Source: JAHRAW01 sp965243285 (GTDB lineage: Bacteria > Pseudomonadota > Gammaproteobacteria > Arenicellales > Poriferihabitantaceae). From it: DNA of 64,000 nt. The position numbers and the translations under genes were made by a program. The DNA lies in the NCBI GenBank assembly GCA_965243285.1, contig OZ251537.1, forward strand, positions 2,170,001 through 2,234,000, written 5' to 3'. The notes beneath the pieces were generated by a model, which saw only the letters and a list, made by a program, of their open reading frames with translations, made no database searches and was not told the DNA's origin. Below, piece by piece: positions 41,601 to 46,080 of this stretch. The number at the start of each line of letters is the position of its first letter. Within the stretch, counting starts at the first letter, position 1.

Positions 41601-41695
41601 TCGAACTCAACCTGCTCGGCGAACGCCGCGAAACGGAAGCCGAATCCGAAGCCGCCGGTCACGCCATTCGACTGCAGGGGGAATTGCGGTTTTGA
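20639..41695 (+). CDS. Giant Ig-like-repeat autotransporter (about 7,018 residues)
   Basis: A single frame of 21 kb. The preferred start (20639; ATGs at 20651 and 20657 also possible) gives an extended signal peptide ending RLWLCLSMLGGVFSQAHA before QTAVLPG; the frame is open back to 20468. The passenger is an unbroken chain of roughly 60 or more domains of 80-110 residues with the He_PIG consensus LPAATG..YTLTG..LPxGLxFDPATRxLSGTP..LTYTATD. Residues about 3780-6240 are eight copies of a 308-residue, three-domain unit. Near 29450 a microsatellite encodes an Asp/Ser/Gly run. The last roughly 450 residues (from about 40320) form an autotransporter-like beta-barrel: alternating strands such as LSNFQPYIGWSTDGVDLWATVGYG and a C-terminal RLQGELRF ending in Phe, the outer-membrane insertion signal. 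It is probably a surface fibre or adhesin. Such Ig-like passengers are usual in intimin/invasin proteins, which have the barrel at the other end. Confidence 0.9.
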   Translation: MSAAMWMRRPGKKTLRFARLWLCLSMLGGVFSQAHAQTAVLPGVNDVNWTAGVAVSRVLPQALNVPASNHHLVQYKVTGSNRMNLSDLPGMAFDAATRTLSGVPTRATLIQLTYSAKSNVAPSFDLEITFIARISRAIGVLGDNDTYRYINGFPRNITMPPATGGGSPTYSFSGVGKSFAQAAPGLSFNPATRVLSGSPPASGTPAGGNTRLQYRVTNPFGGNRVSRNFWARSRGNNNELTLPTVSDSTWVAKRQNPDITLPAASGGRAGQTTLYSLTGPNATPSDPDLPPAMTFDPATRVLSGRALVSAVTTLTYSATDNRFNATSTTFDVTVERYLPPVGTLYFVSEHPRQVQLPGATGEGKPAYGLYGGLNAADLHVLVPGLSFDNNRASRNITGAAKSTGTYTLTYRVSDGVSSASRIVTVVVGNNSSALLSINAGPERRRMTVGQTESFTMPAANTSSINQNLILHYNLTGPNPTALDRDLPPGVSFDPATRVLSGTPPIAGSYPLTYSISDHRYIGALDTFAIDISRVMPPLANPTLNYVVNHSQISLTLPQATGGGPAPTYLLQNGTTFVDASTPLPGLAFNAATRVISGVPSTVGSQAFAYFAYDIHSVTLSVFTSFTIVVRTPKQHLSLIASSTYAYTANRPMADVTLPAATGHGSSGSLTYSLRGPDAEVGEDDPALPADLSFNPATRAISGRLLAAGTAVVTYRVDDDLSPGAQSIFKLQAGRYLRPIATQNYPQGFARPLILPGATGLGEPTYSLTGSGGQRVSAAAPGFNFNPSRSSRALFGAPTTVGTTSLTYQVDDDGDNAVTQVFDVVVHATDAGDLGLAALPTAPTRWLAGRDNVLVMPLPSGNNAGDSDLIYRVTGPNATFDDADLPSWLTFDPVRRWLEGSPPTVARAFTLTYSVSDYEHVGASRTFSIEVARYLAPVPDQLHIIGYSPAFNLTLPQATGTGSTTHILRRASNNSFVIKTISPGLSYDEDTRVISGTPTASFTESFTYSAQELGFPTSTRRTFSITIRTAGQYLTLPAVTSPYVVAATYDGSRTFAEAIGYASQSGAVTYRMTGPDATDSDVKLPAGVSFNPSNRVLNFAQADIRAGTTRLTYSVHDGLSPGAELTFSMRINIVLPEVNDLEFYGDVPQAVRLPGGIGGGSPIYTLLDNQGRTVSQILPGLTFNAARSSRVLYGKPPFRDGDRDLIDFVYRVDASAYGGGVAQHTFQIAVESIRNSWWVFPEVDSQGWPAGGGLRSVTLPEGRYEFAGIEPSPPVSYTLDSENAIDEFDFNLPDDFSFNPATRVFSGTPTTTGRYRLTYYALTKHYCAACGRERLQSAAREFTLVITRDIEPLDDIHYVSGIPQHITMPPANGGGDLLHRIGRVSNGRFEFLSTVLPGLVFDGATRLISGASSNVGSHELTYNGWDPNMERPLTATGVFNIVVHANDASAIDLPNVNDVTWLAERTNAPHTFPAATASSTASADQITYALYGDVPTADNRFRLPDGLVFDPATRVLSGATAASSQVLLTYYVSDHRTGGASVTLTFTADRYLPPFIPLNAPQHNYVVGFPHSLTLPVATGGGSPVYALSIAGGIDWRNEFPGLEFDPDTRVIYGIPTSTAAANITYTATDAGRTPAMAQVTLNVAANDEAALTLPPPNVPTWLAGVANTPYTLPAATGTASGDLTYALRGADALASEAALPPGMAFDAATRVLSGTPPGAASVSLTYTATDHLSAGAQQIFTFTIARALADSAHSFVAGFHQALTLPAATGGGSPVYTLTGSAGQALSALLPGLAFDAKRRILHGTAATPTASSVALRYTAVDGVNSPVTASVRVVVNAAGAGALNLPPLAAATWPAASPQSRVLPLATGSAAQSGLAYDLRGANATRTDRDLPPGLAFNPASRILSGTPNTPAAAVLLTYTATDQVSAGARRILTLQVNRSLPAVAAHTQVVGFPRPLVLPIASGGGNPAYTLTGPASQDLSAALPGLSFDPSRRLMHGTPTAIASAMLTYTVVDPFGITATTTFAVAIGANSAAFNLPGPSHSHINVWAAGAYNSVLLSVVTGPSPGALSYSLSGPEGSTAVNAGLPPGLAFNPANLRLQGTPTTADEITLTYRATNHLNVGAEVVFNFVIGRLLPAIPAQTYIEGIPIGFVAFPGATGGGGGAPRYFIRGPNGQDISSAVSGLRFDSATRILSGAPRDPLTITLAYVVTDSFGNRTESDINITVNIHDMDAVDLPTPPDVAFALRRPNPAVTLPAATGSGAAADAELVYSLAGPNHTAGDLDLPPGMNFDPESRVLSGLATQLSSPSRLTYFVSNGVDAAATATFMFRIQRYLRSPPVAGRIRQAAFDDQDIYHVVRLDIEEHNREHVSYREDLSRTDITLPTANGGGAPAYTLIGPNQTTLAEAIPGLTFDPESRRLHGLPTRYGVTALTYAAGDPTDTGGEVEFNFTVQRALPTERQLTYEFFANFFSTPVALPAATGGDGGELNYSLLTAEGKTVEEAALGMTYDPATRILYGTPTVENFTPEQQQRIADAMCEIIQSGSCFSFDHYSRYRYIATDAMGNSTETVFTIRINNLASRALRFLSDNPIPAPVPVGQPFTSTMPEITVGSGTQKFRVVHHMSGPNASALDLDLPPGMVFDVDTRILSGTPTVPATYPMAYGGMDFYAAITLSLTLSVVRLLDEIADQAYDAGTEITPLALPLATGPVSPGNPIYSLTASVPDPDDDAATIIVPVATALPGLVFDPATRMLTGTPTIAKSMDLTYTVTDPSIATSEIFTVSVAGPGFDSAAPGRQVYPLNTPITPLTLPSASGAAALTYTLIGAGGDPSDDDAANDNLPPGLSFTAAAIAPADPAAASILSGTPTEIGDSTLTYTVADRYGNTAAVMFTVDVTDLAFAGVPADLTFPAGTAIAARTLPPATGNIGEAVYTLASTDSDDSGDDSGDSGDDSDDSGDQATEHLPAGLNFDPATRILSGTPENAGDFSLTYAAAADGDDASAIFTLTITGPNITAPPEQIYVAGQPIADLTLSPASGAAAFIYTLTAADDSVLAGINFDPASLVLSGVAPRALLSAELTYGVADRYGNAAQALFTITITGPLFAALPGDQTYAVGREIPPLTLALAASAAEVTYTLTVAGSDLAEAVPGLEFDAAAEARTVTGTPTLAAATEVTYTAANGEGSSSAMFTVDVRAPLVFAATIADQTYTPGAAIATLSLPTASGGVGSYAYDITAQGVATEWLLFDPATLTLSGTPTMAEAIQVVYAATDQASPANIAELTFTAVVQGPVFATDVGDQIFAINAPIVSPDFPAASGVAPLTYGLTWLGQGLASLSFDIDNRVLSGTPTAANIAAFIYTATDPYGNAATAPFTATITGLALATQPGNQTYPAGAQIEPLTLPPALIGDDLIYTLTGQALTGQDPTGQANTPLADAIPGLDFSAERVLEGTPGIAAVIPLVYTVATADGDSVSATFTVTITGPSIAAPPDQRYGAGAAITLTLPAAAGAAPLRYALVGPGESAVTEAVPGLTFDAAAAVRTMSGAPSTVAAAIDLTYRVLDAYDNQAAAQFAIAIAGPVFDQQPGDQTHLVDEPLTLILPAATGVGDVSYALAAENGDGLAVAVLGLTFNAEADSREISGTPTALGATALVYTATDNDGSATANFSLTIHTALGFAAAEQPADQEFAAGTALTVADGNAITLPEASGGSGVGLVYTLLETGDSTERDADPAVDNLPTGLNFDAASRVLTGTPEFVDVATLAYTATDSTASATVNFDVTITGPSLATPDPQSFGARKTIANPLVLPAAVSSAATVAEPLIYSLIGADGDASTVDTLDDNLPPGLVFDPAADSRELSGTPSTVASAVTLTYRVTDRFGNTAFVEFAVTITGPVFADLTSLIGRTYAVNQPIAMLVLPTASGNGGISYALGGENGDSLADAVPGLSFNPAADSRELSGQPTAVAPAVTLVYTATDDDGSATATFEVTIVDGLVIAAISPPPDYPAGADITALILPAATGGSGIDLSYTLTGPPADPLDSNAAPGPLPTGLIFEDATQTLTGTPQNAGTVALTYTATDSTGSAVVNFDVTITGPSLATPDPQSFGARTLIVTPVVLPAAVSSAATATEPLVYSLIGADGDASTVDTADDNLPDGLVFDPAADSRELSGTPSTVADAVDLTYRVTDRFGNTAFVEFAVTITGPVFADLTSLIGRTYAVNQPIAMLTLPAATGNGGISYALAGENGDSLAVVVPGLSFNPAADSRELSGEPIAVAPAVTLVYTATDADGSATATFEVTIVDGLVIAAISPPPDYPAGAEITALILPPATGGSGIDLSYTLTGPPADPSDSNAAPGPLPTGLIFGDTTQTLTGTPQNAGTVAMTYTATDSTSSAVAYFDVTITGPSLVTPDPQSFGARTLIVTPVVLPAAVSSAATVAEPLIYSLIGAGGNGDTVDTADDNLPDGLVFDPAADSRELSGTPSTVASAVTLTYRVTDRFGNTAFVEFTVTITGPVFADLTSLTGRTYAVNQPIAMLTLPAATGNGGISYALAGENGDTLAVAVPGLSFNPAADSRELSGQPTAVAPAVTLIYTATDADGSATATFDVTIVDGLVIAAIPTPPDYPAGAEITALILPAATGGSGIDLSYTLTGPPADPSDSNAIPGPLPTGLIFDDATQTLTGTPQNAGTVALTYTATDSTGSAVVNFDVTITGPSLATPDPQSFGARKTIANPLVLPAAVSSAATVAEPLVYSLIGADGDASTVDTSDDNLPDGLVFDPAADSRELSGTPSMVAEAVDLTYRVTDRFGNTAFVEFAVTITGPVFADLTSLTGRTYAVNQPIAMLVLPTATGNGGISYALAGENGDSLADAVPGLSFNPAADSRELSGQPTAVAPAVTLVYTATDDDGSATATFEVTIVDGLVIAAISPPPDYPAGADITALILPAATGGSGIDLSYTLTGPPADPLDSNAAPGPLPTGLIFEDATQTLTGTPQNAGTVALTYTATDSTGSAVVNFDVTITGPSLATPDPQSFGARTLIVTPVVLPAAVSSAATATEPLVYSLIGADGDASTVDTADDNLPDGLVFDPAADSRELSGTPSTVADAVDLTYRVTDRFGNTAFVEFAVTITGPVFADLTSLIGRTYAVNQPIAMLTLPAATGNGGISYALAGENGDSLAVVVPGLSFNPAADSRELSGEPIAVAPAVTLVYTATDADGSATATFDVTIVDGLVIAAIPTPPDYPAGAEITALILPPATGGSGIDLSYTLTGPPADPSDSNAAPGPLPTGLAFDDATQTLSGTPQNAGTVALTYTATDSTGSAVAYFDVTITGPSLATPDPQSFGARTLIVTPVVLPAAVSSAATVAEPLIYSLIGLGGDATTVDTSDDNLPPGLIFDPAADSRELSGTPSTVASAVDLTYRVTDRFGNTAFVEFTVTITGPVFADLTSLTGRTYAVNQPIAMLVLPSATGNGGISYALGGENGDSLAVAVPGLSFNPAADSRELSGEPTAVAPAVTLVYTATDTDGSATATFEVTIADGLVIAAISPPPDYPAGAEITALILPPATGGSGIGLSYTLTGPADPATPAIPGPLPTGLIFEDATQTLTGTPQNAGTVALTYTATDSTSSAVAYFDVTITGPSLATPDPQSFGARKTIANPLVLPAAVSSAATVAEPLIYSLVGADGDASTVDTSDDNLPDGLVFDPAADSRELSGTPSTVAAAVDLTYRVTDRFGNTAFVEFAVTITGPVFADMTSLTGRTYAVNQPIAMLVLPTASGNGGISYALGGENGDSLADAVPGLSFNPAADSRELSGQPTAVAPAVTLVYTATDDDGSATATFEVTIVDGLVIAAISPPPDYPAGAEITALILPPATGGSGIDLSYTLTGPPADPSDSNAAPGPLPTGLIFEDTTQTLTGTPQNAGTVALTYTATDSTGSAMVNFDVTITGPSLATPDPQSFGARTLIVTPVVLPAAVSSAATATEPLIYSLIGADGDASTVDTSDDNLPDGLVFDPAADSRELSGTPSTVAAAVTLTYRVTDRFGNTAFVEFAVTITGPVFADLTSLTGRTYSVNQPIAMLVLPSATGNGVVSYTLAGENGDSLAVAVPGLSFNPAADSRELSGQPTAVAPAVTLVYTATDDDGSATATFEVTIVDGLVIAAISPPPDYPAGAEITDLILPPATGGSGIDLSYTLTGPADPATPAIPGPLPAGLIFDDTTQTLSGTPQNAGTVALTYTATDSTSSAVVNFDVTITGPSITSPGEQSFDAGDAIATLTLPAATGMAAPLTYSLVGPGGDADTVDTSDDNLPDGLVFDPAADSRELSGTPSTVADAVTLTYRVTDRFGNTAFVEFTVTITGSATPPPTLRFAAEPTDRTYPAGADIEALTLPAADGGRGTVNYALNGLNGEVLATAMPHLMFTAGTRVVSGIPTIAADYTLTYIATDTAPAGGTATATATAYFTVSITGPIFASQPSDQHFFVDDPIATLILPAAASATSIPLTYTLTGASGEALDDAIPGLSFSAGAAAGTATSTLTSTPNIVPSADPVNLIYRATDTYGNTTTAGFSVRVSAGTAVTAGIGAAVVDATGHIILPEVARAMSDSIVGAVARRIERAEQSLEGGALAIGGHSGAAAILAAHGEDMLVERRDAKQLLAGSEFAMSLGENGVPGGKVFWGDGDYRDFSEAAGDRIDWNAELAGVHIGLDTRLRPNVLAGFSVSRLRSQFTYQDAADALGEGEYAFRLSNFQPYIGWSTDGVDLWATVGYGQGDVRLQRRDEADISGDFALRTAGLGVGLGGATRAGGGQIRLVGEAIYSAMQVRRNADFAAQETHASRLRLTAEGSRTYRWSGESSLASTLEIGLRHDGGGHDANGAGAEFGIGLAYYNPASGFTAEGRIRALQGLDGESKEWGLQGAFSLSPGPDQQGLSLNLSPGYGAAASGVQQLWQQGLPAGTGANATSEGYRARLEARLGYGLSLRRWGVLTPYGEFTVDGGRSYRLGLHWRLNSRFELNLLGERRETEAESEAAGHAIRLQGELRF
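31981..39360 (+). repeat. Eight tandem copies of a 924-bp unit inside the giant gene
   Basis: The marker gcccgacccccagag starts at 31981, 32905, 33829, 34753, 35677, 36601, 37519 and 38443, and the related gcccggcgagcagag at 39361. Spacings are 924 bp, except two of 918. Each unit encodes three Ig-like domains. Copies differ at scattered sites, and blocks are shared exactly at an offset of 2,772 bp (three units), as from unequal exchange or gene conversion. Confidence 0.92.
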
Positions 41696-41759
41696 TGGGG
41701 GGGTGTTCGGGGGCCGGTCTACGGGGAGTAATATGTCAGTGCTGGGGTGGTTTTGTGGT

Positions 41760-42545
41760 TGATTTTCGCTTTTGATTTGGCTTTTGATTTGGCTTTTGGC
41801 TTTTGGCTTTTGGCTTTTGGCTTTTGGCTTTTAACGTTTTACTCCCCCCCGCTTCAGAGGGTGTGCGAAAAGGCCATTCTTGATTAAAATTTCGGTTGGC
41901 GTTGTTAAAAAAGCAGGCGAAAGTGTTGCTATTGCTTATTGTTTAAATTTTGAAAATGATACTTTTCCTTCATTTCCCTTAGTCAGCGAGGGCTTTTCGC
42001 ACACCCGCTTCATCTGGGGGGAGTCAAATCAGGCGGCTTTATCGCCTGATTTGGTGGGCGGGCTGTCGATGTTGGTTTCTTTGCTTTTGCCTTTAAATCT
42101 TCAACTTATTAGCATTAATGAGGGAGAAGGTAAAAAGCAAAAGCGAAGTCAAAAGCAAGTCAAAAGCGAAGTCAAAAGCAAGTCAAAAGCAAAAGCGAAA
42201 GCCAAGTCTAAAGCGAAAAGCCAAAGTCCCCCCACCAAATCAGCCCGAGCCTGGCGGCTCGGATAGATTTGACTCCCCCCAGATGAAGCGGGAGGGGAGT
42301 AAAACAAAAGCCAAAGCAAAAATCAAAAGCGACAATCAAAAGCGACAATCAAAAGCCAACATCAACAGCCAACATCAACAGCAACATCAACAGCAACAGC
42401 AACATCAACATCAACATCAACATCAACAGCAACATCAACATCAACAGCAACATCACAATCAAACGCACCCCCCACCAAAACTGGCGAAAAATCCGCCAGT
42501 TTTGGCTCCCCCCTAAAAAGATAGGGTGGAGCAAAGCCTTAACAG
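41760..42545. repeat. Composite repeat block after the giant gene
   Basis: G/T-rich array, a plus-strand double-hairpin module (41832-42062) interrupted by a 150-bp insertion, the conserved segment with cttcaacttattagcattaatgag (about 42095-42125, also at 16460), A/C-rich DNA, a minus-strand module (about 42225-42305), a caacatcaacag array (42350-42470) and another minus-strand module (42465-42545). Gene-free; the giant gene and the FAD oxidoreductase gene converge on it. 41696-41759 shows nothing further. Confidence 0.75.
41857..42006. mobile_element. 150-bp MITE-like insertion with 6-bp target duplication
   Basis: Ends are gggtgtgcgaaaaggcc on the left (after two extra bases) and its reverse complement with one change on the right (gggcttttcgcacaccc). 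It is flanked by gcttca at 41851-41856 and 42007-42012. Removing the element and one gcttca restores an uninterrupted hairpin module like the one at 63471. The interior is AT-rich and has no transposase. Confidence 0.85.
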
Positions 42546-42665
42546 CAACATCAACATCAACAGCAACATCAACATCAACATCAACAGCAACATCAACATC
42601 AACAGCAACATCAACATCAACATCAACATCAACATCAACAGCAACATCAACAGCAACAGCAAAAG
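42541..42665. repeat. CAACAT/CAACAG hexamer array
   Basis: About 20 units of caacat and caacag on the plus strand, the same array type as 19855-20037 in the opposite orientation, next to a minus-strand hairpin module. Confidence 0.85.
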
Positions 42666-42710
42666 CAACCCCATCACCAAACCATTACCGAAAAATGGGA
42701 TTTCAAGTAT

Positions 42711-42790
42711 ATAAATCCCCGATAAATCCCCGATAAATTCCCCGATAAATTCCCGATAAATTCCCCGATAAATTCCCCGATAAATCCCCT
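42711..42790. repeat. 12-bp tandem repeats before the FAD oxidoreductase stop
   Basis: Six to seven copies of gataaattcccc, some with one base lost or changed, ending about 20 bp from the stop codon of the minus-strand gene at 42811. The phrase resembles the inner part of the 29-bp terminal repeat (aagtatataaatcccc at 42707). Confidence 0.75.
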
Positions 42791-42810
42791 AAATCATCGT
42801 CATTCGGTTG

Positions 42811-44124
42811 TTATTCGGCGGCGGTTTCGCGGTGGTCGCGCCATCGATAATAAAAGAGCGTGGGGGCGAGAAACCACGGCCGGCGGCGGTAATAGGGGCG
42901 CGATGGGAAGGGGGCGCGCTCTAGGGCGGTGGCGGCGTCGCGGTGGCCTAACACTTTGCGGGCGGTGCGCATGCCGAGGTAGCAAGATAGCGATATGCCC
43001 GAGCCGCAGTAGCCCATGCTGTAATGCAGGCGGCGATGCACGCCGAAATGCGGCATTTTGTCGAAGGTGTAGCCGACCCAGCCCATCCATGAATGGCTGA
43101 TGCGGGTGCTTTTTAGGGCCGGGAATAGGCGCGTCATTTCGCCGTGCAGGCGCGCGGCGCTGTGGCGGGGGTGGCATTCGCGCAACGATACGCGACCGCC
43201 GAAAATCATCCGCCGACCCTGCGGGCAGGCGCGGTAATAAACCACCAGCCGGCGGGTGTCGGTGACTACGCGAGCGCTGGGGATGAGGCGCGCCACTTGT
43301 GCCGCCGGCAGCGCTTCGGTGGCGATGACATATGAGCCGATGGGGATGATGCGGCGCCGCTGCCACGGCGTGACGCCGCTGGTGTAGCCGCTGGTGGCGA
43401 TGATGACATGGTCGGCGCTGATGCGGCCGCGGGTGGTGGTGATGTGGATGGGCTGGCCGGCGGCGGGCGTCGCGATGTGGCGCACCGCGCAATGGCTGAT
43501 GAGGTCGGCGCCGGCGGCGCGCGCGCAATTTAATAAACCGTGGTGATAACGCCCCGGATCTAGGCAGCCGTGGCGCGGGTAGACCACGCCGCCGTGATAC
43601 AAGGCGCTGTCCACTTGCCGCTGCTGCTCGGCGCGCGGCACCGCATAGGCGCCGATATCCAATTCGGCCGGCAAGGCGGCGATTTTGCGCTGTAATTCAT
43701 CAAAGGCGCGGCGGCTGTGGGCGCCGTGAAAGCGCCCGACCTTTTTATAATCGCAATCGATGCCATTGTCGGCGATAAAACGCTCCACCCAAGCGTGCGC
43801 GTTATTGCCTTCGCGCAATATTTCCACCGCCGCCGCGGCCCCAAAGCGCGCCGTCAACGCCGCAAAATCGGGCTTGATGCTCGGGCTCACTTGCCCGCCA
43901 TTGCGCGAACTACAGCCCCACCCGGCGGCCGCCGCATCCACCGCCACCACATGCCGCCCACCGCGCGCCGCCTCAATCGCCGCCGACAGCCCGGTATACC
44001 CCAGCCCCACCACCACCACATCGGCCCGCTTCGGCAGCGCCGATCCATCATCGCCCGGGCGCGGCGTTCGCTCCCACCAAAACGGCGTTGACTTGAAGTC
44101 GGGGGTGAAGAGGTCGGGGGTCAT
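42811..44124 (-). CDS. FAD-dependent oxidoreductase, DAO / PuuB-like
   Basis: D-amino-acid-oxidase-type flavoprotein of 437 residues, related to gamma-glutamylputrescine oxidases. The FAD-binding Rossmann motif VVVVGLGYTGLSAAIEAARGG lies at about residues 35-55, followed by AAGWGCSSRNGGQVSPS, which in this family leads to the flavin. A late segment GWVGYTFDKMPHFGV and GYCGSGISLSCYLG is the second FAD-contact region. The N-terminal TPFWWERTPRP resembles PuuB and related enzymes that act on amines. The substrate is not certain: the presence of a second, closer PuuB homologue at 50032 suggests a different amine or N-methyl amino acid here. The start at 44124 is by homology. Confidence 0.85.
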   Translation of the reverse strand: MTPDLFTPDFKSTPFWWERTPRPGDDGSALPKRADVVVVGLGYTGLSAAIEAARGGRHVVAVDAAAAGWGCSSRNGGQVSPSIKPDFAALTARFGAAAAVEILREGNNAHAWVERFIADNGIDCDYKKVGRFHGAHSRRAFDELQRKIAALPAELDIGAYAVPRAEQQRQVDSALYHGGVVYPRHGCLDPGRYHHGLLNCARAAGADLISHCAVRHIATPAAGQPIHITTTRGRISADHVIIATSGYTSGVTPWQRRRIIPIGSYVIATEALPAAQVARLIPSARVVTDTRRLVVYYRACPQGRRMIFGGRVSLRECHPRHSAARLHGEMTRLFPALKSTRISHSWMGWVGYTFDKMPHFGVHRRLHYSMGYCGSGISLSCYLGMRTARKVLGHRDAATALERAPFPSRPYYRRRPWFLAPTLFYYRWRDHRETAAE

Positions 44125-44154
44125 GGTGGGGGTGGCGGGAGGTGCGAGTGGGGG

Positions 44155-44667
44155 GGATATCTTTAATGTTAGGTTTTACTCGACTTTTGATTTTCGATTG
44201 TCGTTTTTGCCTTTAAATTTTCACTCCATCAGCCACATAAAGAATCAGCAACAGAAAAATCAAAGTCAAAGCAATAGCGAAAGCGAAAAGCGAAAGCGGA
44301 AATCAAAAGCAAAGCAAAAGCAAAAGCCAAAAGCAAAAGCCAAAAGCAAAAGCCAAATCAAAAACCAACATCAAAAGCACCCCCCACCAAAACTGGCGAT
44401 GAAGCCGCCAGTTTTGGTTCCCCCCTAAAAAGATAGGGTGGAGCAAAGCATTAACAGCAACAGCAACAGCAACAGCAACATCAACAGCGAAATCAAAAGC
44501 CAACATCAAGATCAAAATCAATCCTTCCCTGCCAGTTTTGACTCCCCCGCATTAAAGCGGGGGGGAGTAAAGCGTAACGGCCAATGCTAAAAGCCAAAGC
44601 GAAAAATCAAAAACGAAAAATCAAAAGCAAAATCAAATCCACCGTGCAGATTTAGGTATATAAATCC
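44155..44667. mobile_element. Composite repeat element upstream of the FAD oxidoreductase
   Basis: The left boundary is the conserved segment gatatctttaatgttaggtt (44157 onward), then A/C-rich array, a minus-strand double-hairpin module (about 44377-44455, AAAACTGGCG/CGCCAGTTTT), a caacag array, a second partial module (about 44527-44580) and the 29-bp terminal repeat in inverted orientation at 44639-44667. The element at 51526-52045 has the same two kinds of end in mirror order. No gene inside. 44668-44830 holds nothing I can support. Confidence 0.75.
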
Positions 44668-44830
44668 TCAATTTTTATCGTGCCGCGCTTTTTTGATCAT
44701 GGGCAACGCTGGAATCAAACATAAATAGGTTGGCGGGCATGGCGGGTATGGGTTGCGCGATGGCGGCGGAATTTTAAGCGTCAACATGATTGGGTTATCC
44801 ATCGACAAGATTGGCAAAGTCGGGGGGATT

Positions 44831-45958
44831 TTATCGCTCACGCCGTGGTTTTTGGTCACTTTTGTGATAATCAGCCGCCGCTAACCAGTCCGGGTGGATG
44901 TCGGCGCCCCAGCCGGGGGCCTCGGTTACCGTGGCGCAGCCGTTGTCGATGGCGTAGGGGGTGTGGTGGAAGAAATTTTCTTGCCACGGGTAGTAGTCGG
45001 TGCCTTCGATGGAGAATTCTAAATATTTGCCGGGGTTGTCGATGGCGCGCAACAGGTGCATGGTAAAGAGCGTGACCATGGATAAATTTGCGCAGTGCGG
45101 GGTGCATGGCAAGCCGCGCGCGGCTGCCAGGCGGGCTACTTGCACGGTGCGCGTGAGGCCGCCGAGATAGCAGATGTCGGGCTGGACGATATCCACCACG
45201 CGCTGCTCTATCATCCGCCGCCAGGTGGGTAATTCGCAATCTTGCTCGCCGCCGCTGACCGCGATATCGAGGGCCGCGAGGGCCGCGGTCACTTGGCGGG
45301 TTTGCGCCAATTCCCAATACGGGCAAGGTTCTTCGAAGTGCGCGATGCCGTGCTCGGCTAACCATTTGCCCACCGCGATGGCTTTGGCTGGCGAGTAGCC
45401 GGAGTTGGCGTCCACCAGCAGGGCGATGCGGTTGTCCATAGCGGCGCGCATGCGGCGCACGATGTCTTCGCTGCGGCCCGGCCAGTGGTCTATGTCATGG
45501 CCGCACTCGGCGGCGATGCGAAATTTGAAGGCATCGAAGCCGTAGCGGTCGCGCAATTTCGTCAACCGCGCGGCTTCATCGGCGCCGCTGATGTCGCGTT
45601 TCATAGACGATGCATAGGCGCGCACCGGGCCCGGCGTACCGCCGAGCAGGACGCACACCGGCTGCTCGGCTAACTTGCCGCGTAAATCCCACAGTGCGGT
45701 ATCCAGCCCGGCTAACGCGCGATATAAATAGGAGCCGGGGAATTTATGTTCCAACTCCGGGATGCGCGCCACTAACGCATCGATGTCGGTGGCGTCGCGC
45801 CCTAACGCATGCGGCGCGATTTGGCGATGCAACACCAGCGTGGTGATGTCGGCATGGTAGGGCGCCATCTGTCCCCAGCCGCTGGCGCCGGTTTCGGTGG
45901 TCACCTTTACTACGCCGATAAATTCGCTGCAAAAGGTTTCGATGGCGGTGATTTTCAT
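44831..45958 (-). CDS. Mandelate racemase / muconate lactonizing family protein
   Basis: Enolase-superfamily enzyme of 375 residues. Metal ligands fit the family: Asp183 (LLVDANSGYS), Glu209 (HFEEPCPYW) and Glu238 (SGGEQD). A KxR motif (FKFRIAA, about 145-147) sits where the family has its catalytic KxK/KxH, and His288 (CTPHCANLS) could be the opposite acid/base. These enzymes abstract a proton alpha to a carboxylate and then racemise, dehydrate or cycloisomerise. Which reaction this one does cannot be told. The start at 45958 (MKITAIETF) is chosen as the standard family N-terminus; the frame is open to 46063 but that part has no family match. It is transcribed away from the methyltransferase gene. 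Confidence 0.88.
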   Translation of the reverse strand: MKITAIETFCSEFIGVVKVTTETGASGWGQMAPYHADITTLVLHRQIAPHALGRDATDIDALVARIPELEHKFPGSYLYRALAGLDTALWDLRGKLAEQPVCVLLGGTPGPVRAYASSMKRDISGADEAARLTKLRDRYGFDAFKFRIAAECGHDIDHWPGRSEDIVRRMRAAMDNRIALLVDANSGYSPAKAIAVGKWLAEHGIAHFEEPCPYWELAQTRQVTAALAALDIAVSGGEQDCELPTWRRMIEQRVVDIVQPDICYLGGLTRTVQVARLAAARGLPCTPHCANLSMVTLFTMHLLRAIDNPGKYLEFSIEGTDYYPWQENFFHHTPYAIDNGCATVTEAPGWGADIHPDWLAAADYHKSDQKPRRER

Positions 45959-46080
45959 GACGTTAATTTCAATGGTATTAATGAGGGGTTTCTTGCATGT
46001 TGAGGCCGCAAAATAATCGTTATAATGGCGGCTTGGCGGAGAGTAACCTAACCGATGAAGCACTTCGATGAGTGAATGCC

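Noticed and set aside
41880..42516. Lys/Ser/Gln-rich and Gln/His-rich frames in repeat blocks
   Set aside because: Products of open simple repeats in arrays; no start signals or domains. The same applies to similar frames near 7161, 16161, 51538 and 63526.
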